Assembly: GCF_022539315.1 (NCBI RefSeq)
Contig: NC_066323.1
Span: 11,521,219 to 11,585,218 of the forward strand
Reading direction: 5' to 3'
From: Serinus canaria
Taxonomy: Eukaryota; Chordata; Aves; Passeriformes; Fringillidae
DNA: 64,000 bases
The translations under genes were made by a program, and so were the position numbers. Shown one piece after another: positions 1-9,549 of the stretch. The notes under the pieces are model-generated. The model ran no database searches and had not been told where the DNA came from. It saw only the letters and a list, made by a program, of their open reading frames with translations. How positions within the stretch are numbered: position 1 is the first letter of the stretch; every line of letters starts with the position of its first letter.

Positions 1-1276
1 TTCACTTCTCTGCTAGTTCTACAAAGCAGCTTTCCTCTTTTCCCACCCAGATAAAGCAGCAGTGTTAAGCATTATCCCTGTAGCCTGGAATTTCCAATGT
101 GCTTACGGTTCTCATCCACATTCAGTGAGACTTTAGAACCTGAGTCTGCTGGGTAGCAGTCCTAGCTTCACAAAATTTGTATCATGCCATAGCCAAAGGG
201 TGAAGCTGACAGTGACACTTCTTGAATTTTCCATGGAGAAGTACAAAAACCAGATTAGTGAAGATTAACTAACCTGATATCTTCAAGAAAGTTCCCTCTG
301 CTGTGTTTCAAGGTTGCTCTGCCTCCTACATATACAATTCCAACATACCTAATTCTGAGCTGTATTCATCCCCACGTTCATCTTTCATGCTTCATCCATC
401 ATCAGTCACAACTTTGCCAAGTAGCTGCCAGTTTTCTTTAGTTACGTAGTTGTGCCTAATATTTAAAGACAGATAGTGCTCACCCCAAAGTCCCTCCTAT
501 CTAGGAGAAGAATGTTACAGTACTTTAAGCCAAATAAAGTGGACCACTATCCATATTCTTAACATAAGCCTACTTTTCTCATCACTCTAGAATTTGGTTG
601 GGCATCCTGCTCTACCTGCTTAGTGGTCGCCCTGATTTTTCTGAGGTGCTGAATATTTGCTGATTCCTTTCATCTTGGATCTCAGTGCCTCTGAAAATCA
701 GGCTGTGAATACTCAAATGATGAGCAAAACTAAGAAAGTAGCACTGGCAGACAAACTCTGGATAAAACAGAATTCTATGCCAACATTCAAGGCAGATGGA
801 CAAGGGGAAGGTACCATGTATTGAAAGAGACATGTAGTTCAGCTGTAAGACTTAGCAGCACTAAAAAGTGCTGTATAAGCAAGATGTATCCTGTAACAAG
901 CAGAGGGCAAAGAAGAACTTACTGTGTTAAGTCAGGTAACTGTTTATTACTTTATTAGATTGCATATGAGGAAAACTTTCAATTCAGGGTCACAGTTTAG
1001 TAGTGGGCCTGGTAGAGTTAGGTTAAAGGTTGGGCTTGATGATCTTAGAGACCTTTTCCAGCTTTAATGATCCTATTTGAACACCTCACATAGCAGCAGC
1101 AGCTGCACAACAAATGACTTGATCTTTCCAATCATGTCCTTGGGGTATTCCTCTGTTTTCTGTCATCAGATAGTTTTGTTGAAAAACAAAACCAACTCAG
1201 AGTCAGGCAGAAAAGCAGATGAAAAGCACCAATAACAAATGTACTGGGAATTAATGTTTTCTCATGTTGCTCATAG
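1..1276 (+). other. intron / upstream part of the zonadhesin-like gene
   Basis: No exon could be recognised here. The first supported exon starts at 1277 in the middle of a C8 domain, so a von Willebrand factor D exon should lie further 5', either outside the window or unseen. A CR1 tail occupies about 991-1080. The remainder is AT-rich sequence without a family match I can name. Confidence 0.5.
991..1080 (+). repeat. CR1 LINE 3'-end fragment
   Basis: The stretch with the motif GGTTGGGCTTGATGATCTTA followed by a CTTTTCCAGC..AATGATCCTAT tail matches the usual 3' end of avian CR1 LINEs. It is truncated and old, lying in plus orientation inside the intron before exon 1277-1407. Confidence 0.75.
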
Positions 1277-4200
1277 GAGCTGCCTGTTTGATATGTGTGT
1301 GGAAGGAGATGAGGTTGCTATCTTATGTCGCAGTCTGGAGGAATATGCGCTGGCTTGTCAGCAGCAAGGAGTCAGCATGGATGACTGGAGGCAACAGACA
1401 GACTGTGGTAAGCACAGGAAGAAACAGAAAGTAGGGATTCTACCTACAGGACTCTTTAAATCTGAAGTTTAAGCCTTTACCTATAGCATATCTTCTCAGG
1501 TAATAAAAACATGTTGAGTCACACTTTACTCACTCTTTACAGTTAAGCACACTTGTTTTTCTGGCCTCTGTTCTGTGTCCTATGCTGACTTTTGCATTTA
1601 AACCCCAGCTTTGAGAGATACTTTGGAAATCAGAGCTGTCAACTCCCTGTCATCAAAAGTTTTATAAGGGGAAAGATGTCCCCATCCCCAATGGGACAAA
1701 AAGTTTCAATTTTGGAGACCACCACAAGCTACAAATCTGAATGCAAAACATTGCATTTCACACTCTCTTTAAATCTACAAAATATTCTAATTATCTTTTT
1801 TTGCCTGTGAAATTTCAAGATTAAAAAAAAAAATTCAACTGAAAACTCAAAACTCTCAGACTAAAAAAATGCTGAAATAAGACCTATAATCATCTCAAAC
1901 ATATTTTTCCTCATTTTATTTTTAAGTTTGGAGATTCATCAAACCACGTTTTCCCTGTGTTTTCCACGGTTAGATGACTTTGTATTTCTGGTGAAACACA
2001 GTTCCCAAAGTTGTGGAACAGCTCTGGCACTTGCAGGGATGGCAACCTTGAACTTGTGAGAACTTGTTCTGAGAGCAGTGTACACCAGGAACGAAAGCAC
2101 AGTATACAAATAGCTTGGATGATGTATTTCCTGACTTTGGAGTGCTTTACTTACAACTTCAGAGCTATTATATATGTATGCACATATATAATATGTGTGT
2201 GTATTTATCATATTGCCTCCTACACAATGGATCAGAAAGGGAATTCTGTAAGGAAGTAACACACAGCAGCCTGGTATAACTGGACTCCTTATTTTTACAG
2301 GTATGTCATGTCCTCCCAACAGCAAGTACAACTCATGCATGTCTGCATGTCCAGCATCCTGCAGCGACCTGACCAGCCCCTCTGAGTGTGAATCACCCTG
2401 TGTTGAAGGCTGTGAATGTCTCCCTGGTTATGTTCTTAGTGGCTTTGAATGTGTGCCTTACAAAGAGTGTGGCTGCACATACCTTAACAAATACTATCAG
2501 GTACGGTCTCTCTGTGGGTCAGACAGCTCCCACTAAACAGCATTTTCTCTTGTTAGTTATTTTGACCATCTGCTCATAATCCTCAGCATGTATTTTTGCA
2601 GTAGAAACATTAGAAACAAAGAGCAATTGTTTAATAAAATTCTGGTTTCAGGAGAAAGGGAAGAGAGGTCAAGATCTCTTGGTCTCCCTCTGAAACCCTG
2701 AAATGGCAGATAGCATTTCCACATTGCCTTGGAGGTATGATGTGATTCATCTGCCACTCATCCCAAGCAACAGTTGCCTATTTTTGGTTGCACATGTACC
2801 CTGCCTGGGGCTAGGATTGCATGCCCCAAACATTTATTTTGCTTTCTTTCTTGGGCCATCCTCAAGTTTCAGAGAGCTGTATTAATAAGCTGCTCGCTTT
2901 GTTTTTGTTTTTTTTTTTAACAAACTACTTAAAAAAAAATCTGCCTTATTTCCATTCATCAGGAAAGCATTGGAGAGAGCATAATAAGGGTTCCAGGGCT
3001 ACATTCATGTTTTTTCTGGCTGATTTTATTTGATCTTTTTTAACATCTAACTCCTGTTTTTCCAGATTGGAGAAATATTCACCACTGATGACTGCTCTCA
3101 GAAATGCCAGTGCACAGAAAGCTCCACTGTTTTCTGCTCTGATGATGTGTGTGGGTCTGGAGAAATCTGTGGCATTTCAAACTACAGTCGTGGATGCTAC
3201 AGGAGTGAGTCAACCACTATCTAATTGTCTTTGATGCTATGAAGTCTTGACTAACTTTAAAGAGCATCTTTGGGTTAGGGATAGTTGCAAGAGAGAGTGT
3301 ACAGAAGAAGAGTGTACCCTATTTAAGGGTTCTTCCTCTGATGCTTCACTGGAGAAACAGTGTTTCTTTCCCTTATTCATGCTGTCAGATACAAGAAACA
3401 TGCTAAAATACAGGGGATGTGCAGCATGAGGAGTCAGTGTAATCTAAGCAAGAACAGTTCTCTTCAGGGCTGGATTATCTGAGAGTCAAACATTTCTCCT
3501 TTTTTCCCAGGTGGCCCATGTATGCCAAATCCTTGTAAAAATGATGGCATTTGCTCTGAAACCTCCAACAGCACCTCCCTCCACTTCTGTGAATGTTCAG
3601 AACTCTACACAGGACAAAACTGTGAGGCTGAAAAAATAGGTAATAAAACTATTCTGTATTTCTCTGTCTGCATTAAGCACATAATTTCCAAAAATGGATG
3701 TTGTTGTGGAGAAGAACTGGGCTTGCTCTGCATTTTCATGATGTAGGTTAGTAACCCAGTGGGTGAGAGCCTGTGGTCATCCAAGCAGAGAGAAGGGTCA
3801 GAAGTCCAGTGGAGAGGTACCAGAAAGCAGGACAGCAGGGCTTGGTACAGCACACGGGACCTGGGTCTGACACCACTCCAGAAAGCCACAGAGAACACAA
3901 AAAAACCAAACAGACAGAAAAGGGTGGGGAAAACCCATTTCTGTTCACAGCATGGTTAGCTTTCAGTGACAGGGCTCTTGTTTGTTCTTCAGCTGAAGAC
4001 CCTGCCACAGAGGATTCGGACTACACCATTGCCATTGTCATCGGAGTTGTGGCAGGAGTAGCTGTTATTGTCATTCTCATCTCCTCTACAGTGTACCTGT
4101 TCAGGTAAGGCTTTTCCCAGCTTTGCTACACTCAGTAAAGACACCACTTTTAGCACCTGTAAACCTCAAAACTCTCATCAGTCACATACTTGTAAGAGCA

Positions 4201-4596
4201 GAAAGGAGCCACAGCATTGGGGATCTCTTCTGAGGAATGTGAGGGAAAACTTAGCTTTTTTTATCAGGAGTGAACACATTCCATTTATTTTACAGAGAGC
4301 ATATGCATCACTTATCATAAAACTCTAGCTTCTCCAAAACCCAGTTCTGTTCATGTTCACAGCATTGTTTGATCTCTCACTATAAATAAGAATTGAAATT
4401 AAAATAGGTTGTTCTTTTCTTTTTTTCCCCCCCATTGTACAGAAGGAAGAGAAAGACAGATACATGTGTTATAACAAGGGATTCTTCTTTGAAAGGGTCC
4501 AGGAATAAATTGGATGCCAGAGTACATGAGCAAGATTATGGCTGCATTGTGAACAGTGCATTTGATCAAAATGAATACCCAAATACACACCTATAA
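1277..4596 (+). CDS. zonadhesin-like membrane protein, 3' exons (partial)
   Basis: Six exons are supported: 1277-1407, 2301-2500, 3066-3204, 3511-3639, 3993-4104 and 4443-4596. All have GT/AG borders and matching phases, and the stop TAA is at 4594-4596. In order they encode: the end of a C8 domain (CLFDMC..., WRQQTDC); a cysteine-rich TIL domain (starts CPPNSKYNSC, ends near YKECGC); a cysteine-rich VWC-like module; an EGF-like domain (CMPNPCKNDGICSE ... CECSELYTGQNC); a transmembrane helix (roughly TIAIVIGVVAGVAVIVILIS) followed by a basic stop-transfer stretch; and a roughly 50-residue cytoplasmic tail. This D-domain/EGF/TM/short-tail order is that of the zonadhesin C-terminus, a sperm-surface adhesion protein. 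FCGBP-type proteins share the C8/TIL modules but normally lack the EGF-TM end. The exact orthologue is not certain and the upstream exons are missing. Confidence 0.85.
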
Positions 4597-4678
4597 TTAA
4601 CAATATTATTCCTAATAATTTGTCATACTTTTTACTCTGTATTTTAATCATATTTCTAATATTCTGAGGAGAAATAAT

Positions 4679-4684
4679 AATAAA
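4679..4684 (+). promoter_or_regulatory. polyadenylation signal of the zonadhesin-like gene
   Basis: AATAAA lies about 80 bases after the stop codon, in an AT-rich 3' UTR. No other gene signal is nearby, so this is the likely transcript end. Confidence 0.6.
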
Positions 4685-4911
4685 TTTATCATTGCATTTG
4701 TTGAAAACCTGCGTAATTGTTCATTTAAAATAGTTCTCAGATCTCACATTGTAGGCCCAAAATGAAATATGTTCTAACTAATGTAAGAGACTCTGTTGTC
4801 TTCAAAGGATGTTTGAAAAGCATAAATTCCAGACAGACCTTGATGGCACAAATGTGCTGCACATGACATACACACTTTGGAGAGGTGTGCAAACCATAGG
4901 CTGATGTGGTC

Positions 4912-5192
4912 AGAATTCAAACTGAAAGAGAGTAGGTAAAGGTTAGATATCTGAAAGTAGGTACAGGTTAGATCTTAGAAAGAAATTCCTTACTATGTGG
5001 GCAGTGAGGCACTGGAATGGGTTATCCAGAGAAATCGTGGATGCCCTGTTCCTGAAAGTGTTCAGGGCCAGGCCGGACAGAGCTTTGAGCAATCTGGTCT
5101 AATGAAAGGTGTCCCTACCCATGGAAGGGGATTGGAATGGGATGATCTTTAGGTTCCTTCCAACCCAAACCATTCTATGACTCTATGAACTA
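4912..5192 (+). repeat. CR1 LINE 3'-end fragment
   Basis: Typical CR1 tail: a stretch resembling 'attccttactatgtgggcag', the 'ggatgccctg..cctggaa' region, then 'ggttccttccaaccc' and a terminal CATTCTATGACTCTATGA microrepeat. Plus orientation, 5' truncated as CR1 copies usually are. Confidence 0.9.
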
Positions 5193-6118
5193 GTTATAGC
5201 ATCCCAGGCAGGTCTTCATGAGCGCTTACCCAAATCCTTCCATGGGGAGGGGATTAGTTGACCAACATGGACACAGTTCTTCACCCCACTTCTGGCAAGG
5301 CATGTCCAACTGGGGAGAGAAAGAAACAAGACACTGAGCTCACCTGAGGACAGATGTAATAAAAAGGATGAGCTCCATTATCCTCTTAGAGTGGACGGGA
5401 CAAGAAGCAGGTTTGTCATCAGTCCCCAACCTGTAGGGACTAAATAAGAGCATAACTTTACAAAAAATTTCTGAAGAATGAGATCGTATCATAACGTCTC
5501 CTTGGGGGGTCTTTGCAAACTCAGAAGATGCCACACTGATGAATGTGAGAGGAGCTCTGCATCAACTCAGCCCTAGACCATACCTAGGACTCCCCTACAT
5601 CAGGAGACCAAAGGCATTTGCAGCAATGCCTAGTTACATGCTGTGTGTGAGACCCACCCCATGACAGACCACTCACAAAGCTCAGGGACTGAAGCATTGC
5701 CTGAGCCTTGTCCAAGCCCAGAACAGATTAGCAGGGCTGTGAGTGAAGCTTTGAGACCTAAAGCACCATGAAAATATTTCTGGTGCTTTCCCAGTTCGTA
5801 GTGGGTTACTTTCTGATTGTTGAGGAAGACATATACTGCAGGTAGCTCAGTGTGCAGCTGCAGTGTAAGATGCAGACTGAGCACTAAATGGCAAGGCCTG
5901 GCTGAACTGATGCCCACCATTTACATAACAAAGGGCAGGGGGTCCTGTGCCACAAGCACATGTACAGACACTCAGAGATACTGCAGGAGCTGAGGACCCC
6001 AAACTGTGAGGGTACAAAATTCACAGGGTTTCTTTTGTTTGGGGCTCCTCCTTGGAGGCATCCAGCTCAAGCTCTTGCTTTGTTTTGCACCATGATTAAT
6101 TTATTTTAAGGATCCAGA

Positions 6119-6161
6119 TGTTTGAGACTCCGCTATGGCAATCCTGGGGCTGTGCAGGTGA
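6119..6161 (+). pseudogene. possible PLAAT exon-2 end scrap
   Basis: The segment reads CTCCGCTATGG, then 19 bases ending CAG, then GTGAG. The spacing from CGCTATGG to the donor is the same 19 bases as in the three intact copies that end exon 2 with GVSEQ or an equivalent. No exon 1, exon 3 or conserved intron-2 block was found around it. It may be a fossil sixth copy or chance similarity over about 30 bases. Confidence 0.25.
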
Positions 6162-7689
6162 GAAAACTTTGGATGTGTGAATGTGAAGTGTACTGGGAGT
6201 CAAGGGGGACACCTCAAAGGGACTCTGACAGGGCCTCAATCCCAGCTCAAGTACAGCAAGTGAGACTGCCAGAGTGGGTCCTGGATGGTTGGACAGGAGG
6301 GTTTCCTTAACAGGACTTTCTGGTTTTGCTTCTGTAATGCTTGTTATTATTTAATTATCCTTTTTCCTTTCCCTTGTGTCCCTAAAATCATGTGTATTGT
6401 TAGCCAGAGAAGTATTTGCAGTCTCCGTGGTGAGTTAGGTTATTCTGGTCCATTCAAGAGCACAGCAGCTGCCCATACACACAGGCTACATCTATTTTGG
6501 GAGGGGTATGAATAGAAAGGGCCTTTCAACCTCATTACACAATGAAAATGAATCAGTGAGGGAAGCCTACTCGTGCACAAATGAACTGTCAACTTTATGC
6601 TGGAATTTCACTGTGTTTATAATACCATCTTTGCTGCCTGTTCAGTGGCAGCTTCTATTGCACTCTCGTGCCTGCCACAGCATGATTCTGTGACTGCCAA
6701 GCAGTGCTGACCACACTGACCTCCCTTTGCCCTGGGTGGGAGCACAGGCCAGACTCTCCCCTGCAGGATCCCAGCCCAGACTCCCCCAAGCAACAGGACC
6801 CTGCTGTGCCCAGGTAAAGCAGATATCTGGGTTTCCATGTATATGTTAGGGGTTTTTTTCATACCACAAGAATTGCCTTGGTGATTAAATTTCCACTGCA
6901 AATCTTTGCAAATAGTTCAGATTTAAAGAAGGGGATGATACAGAAAGCAGAACTATTGTTCAACACTCCTCTGAATTAACAATGTCACTGAAAGACAAAA
7001 AGATGGCAAATCTTCCACTGCTCTCATCTTTTGTATCAACCAGCTTGCTTGCCTGACTTCTGAAATGCAAGGCTTTAAATACTGCTTAGTTCAACTTACC
7101 CAGAGGGCACTTTTCTCATTAGTTTTAGCACACTGTGCCAGCAGCAGTAAAGGAGATGGCTGTACGGGCTCAGCTGTGCTTATTTCTTGGACCAGGATCC
7201 TGGCCGGGCACAATCATTAAATTCCTCTGCTGTCCCAAAGGGAATGTACAGGCCACGCTATAAAAACACACCCTTTTCCCTAAAATTATTTCACTCAGAG
7301 CTCCACCTCTTTTGTTTCTCATCACGGTGAAGAAGTAGAAAGGCAGCACCCCATTTTTTTCTCGAAAGGTTTCCTGCTGAGGGGCGCTCACTCACCGCTC
7401 AGCAGAGCGGGACCGGAGCCACTCCGCGGCTGGAGGGGCTCGAGGAGCTGCGGAAGGCTCCGAGAAAGTGGCAATGGCACGCCCTCCTCGGGGGCAGGAT
7501 CGGATTTTCCACTAAACCAGTGGTTTTCGAAACAATCTCGGGAGCGGAGCGTCAGGATGGGAGGGACGGTGGGAGGGAGAAGGCGGGGGTGGTGGGACGG
7601 GACGAGATGGAAGAGGAGACGGACGGGGTAGCTCTCGGTCAGCGTCGCCCGTGAGCCCGACAGGATCGGCGCAAGCGCCATTTTCATCC

Positions 7690-8285
7690 TATTTATAGCG
7701 GGAGCAGCGGGCCGGGAGGCCGGCCACGGCAGCAGCGGGACAGGCGACGGGGTGAGCGGGGCTCGGGGGATGCCAGCGGGCGTTTCCAGCAGGATGCGGC
7801 CCCTCCAGGCTGCCGGCGGCGGGCGCGGCTCTGCCGGGCGGCCGGAGGTGCTCCAGAGGCCGAGCACGGCGGGCAGCCCCGGGCAGCCGCGTCCCGGCAC
7901 CGGAGCGGGCCCGGCCCGGCCCTGGCAGAGCCCCGAGCGGAGCGCGGCCGGGAGGGGAGCGCGGGCACGGCGGGCGGGCGGGCGGGCGGGGGCAGCCGGG
8001 CACGGCGGCAGCAGCCGGACGCCCGCACGGCCCGGCGGAGCCCCGGCGGATGCGCTGCCTGCGAGCGGGGCCGTTCGCTCCCTCACCTGCGCCGGCGGGC
8101 GGCAGCGGCCCCGAGCCGGCTCCGGCCCTGCGGGACCCCCGCTCCGGCAGCCGCTGCCCTCGGCGCCCGCCCCTGACACACACCCTCCGTGCCTGCGCTC
8201 CCGGCAGCTGCCCCTGCACAGCCCTCGCCTTCCCGCTGCGCTCTGCCCTGCGCTGAGCCAGACCAGCTGACTGCACCATCCCGAG
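7690..8285 (+). promoter_or_regulatory. promoter, noncoding exon and 5' UTR intron of PLAAT copy 1
   Basis: A TATA-like TATTTATA at 7690-7697 is followed by about 600 bases of very GC-rich, CpG-dense sequence. A donor G|GTGAGC at 7751/7752 and an acceptor CCGGCAG|CTG at 8207/8208 recur at the same relative places in copies 2-4. I infer a short noncoding first exon (about 7720-7751), an intron of about 455 bases, and coding exon 1 starting at 8208 with about 78 bases of 5' UTR. A (CGGG)n run near 7970-7993 could form a G-quadruplex. The start site itself is inferred. Confidence 0.6.
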
Positions 8286-9379
8286 ATGGCAGAAGGCAGA
8301 CGCGACCCCCAGCCCGGGGACCTGATCGAGATCGACCGGCCAGGTTACCAGCACTGGGCCCTCTACATGGGGGATGGATATGTCATCAACGTCACACCTG
8401 TAGGTAAGGCTTGTGCAGCCTGGCAAGGTGCAAAATGGGTGTTGAGATGCCTCAGGAGCCCTGTCTCCCTCCATGGGCTACTGCTGGTAGACTCTGTGTG
8501 TGTAGGTGACGTTTCCAGTAGCAAAGGAAACCCATCTGAGGTCGTGGAGAGGCCAGAGAGGGTCTGCCTGCCTGCCTTATCTCTTCTCTGACTTCCCCAG
8601 ATGATGGAGCCCCATCTCTGTTGGTGAGCACCACATCAGTATTCACCAAAAAGGCCAAGGTGAAGAAGCAGCTCCTAAAGGTGGTGGTGGAAAATCATAA
8701 CTGGCGTGTCAACAACAAGTATGACCGCTCCCGCACTCCTTTCCCTGTGAAAGAGATCATCCGGCGTGCTGAGCAGTGGATTGACAGGGAGGTGTCATAT
8801 GATGTGCTTACCAGCAACTGTGAGCACTTTGTGACAATGCTTCGATACGGAGAAGGAGTCTCTGAGCAGGTGAGTGGCACGGGGTGAGCCCCTGGGTGCC
8901 TCCCAGAGCAGCTCCTGGCTGCTGGCTGTGAGCCGGGCACTGGGACACAGCCTGCAGCCTGCAGGGGACAGCCGAGTGCCAGGCGTGGGCTCCAAAGCAG
9001 CGCTGCCTCCCCAGAGCCCCTGCCCCTGGAGGGTCCCTGTGCTCTGTCTGCAGCCTGACAGTGCCCTCTCCCTGAGTGCCACCTCCTCGGGGTACAAACC
9101 TGGGTGCTGCCCCTTCTGCTTTTGGGGCACATGCCTCTCACTGATTTATTTACCCTGGATATCCCTGCCTTTTCTAGATTATCATACTGGGGGTGGGGGG
9201 GAGTAAACATAAGTGCTCCTCATATTTCCAGCCTGTGTTTTACTTTCCCTTTATAGGTCACAAAAGTAGTAATTGGTACTACAGCAGCTGTAGGAGGTAT
9301 CCTTCTTGCTGGTCTTGCCACCGCTGTTGTGAAGGGCTTGTTTGGGGACTCATCCAAGAAAGAGAGAAAGTACTATTGA
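8286..9379 (+). CDS. PLAAT1: PLAAT1-like phospholipase/acyltransferase, copy 1
   Basis: Three coding exons, 8286-8403, 8601-8869 and 9257-9379, join in frame to 169 residues, the usual PLAAT length. This family (LRAT-like, NlpC/P60 fold) removes acyl chains from phospholipids and transfers them to amines or lysolipids at membranes. Seen: PGDLIEI near residue 10, catalytic His23 in QHWALY, Asn35 in GYVIN where many family members have His, and catalytic Cys113 in SNCEHF. The end of exon 2 reads [10 protein letters not shown]. Exon 3 encodes a hydrophobic membrane anchor (about residues 130-160) and a basic tail ending KYY. Asn35, the GEGVSEQ stretch and the KYY end resemble mammalian PLAAT1 as I remember it, so this copy is the best orthologue candidate. 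AATAAA signals lie at 9518 and 9541. Confidence 0.9.
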
Positions 9380-9549
9380 TGAGCTGTCAGGAAGAGCTCA
9401 TGGCAGGGGGATCTCCTGGCCACAGCAGTCACTGGTCAGCTTTTTCTGCACCTGCCATCAAGGCTTCCTAGCAACTGTGCCACCCTTGCTGTAATCATTA
9501 AATAATATTAATATAACAATAAATAATTAATATTTAATTAAATAAAATG

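Larger units (their letters stand above)
4700..7389. other. intergenic region between the zonadhesin-like gene and the PLAAT array
   Basis: No complete gene is visible. The stretch holds a CR1 tail at about 4912-5192 and a short PLAAT exon-2-like scrap near 6119-6161. Otherwise it is unassigned sequence. From about 7440 it becomes GC-rich and alignable by eye with the proximal upstream regions of PLAAT copies 2-4. Confidence 0.6.

Noticed and set aside
7388..8474. Overlapping 261-263-codon minus-strand frames at the copy 1 promoter
   Set aside because: Arg/Ala/Pro/Gly-rich composition typical of translated CpG islands, with no domain and no conserved start.
8874..9206. Open frames shared by all five copies in the intron 2 block (for example [20 protein letters not shown])
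   Set aside because: The block begins at a GT donor and has alternative open frames on both strands. Conservation is better explained by conversion between copies than by coding, though it is reported as a finding.
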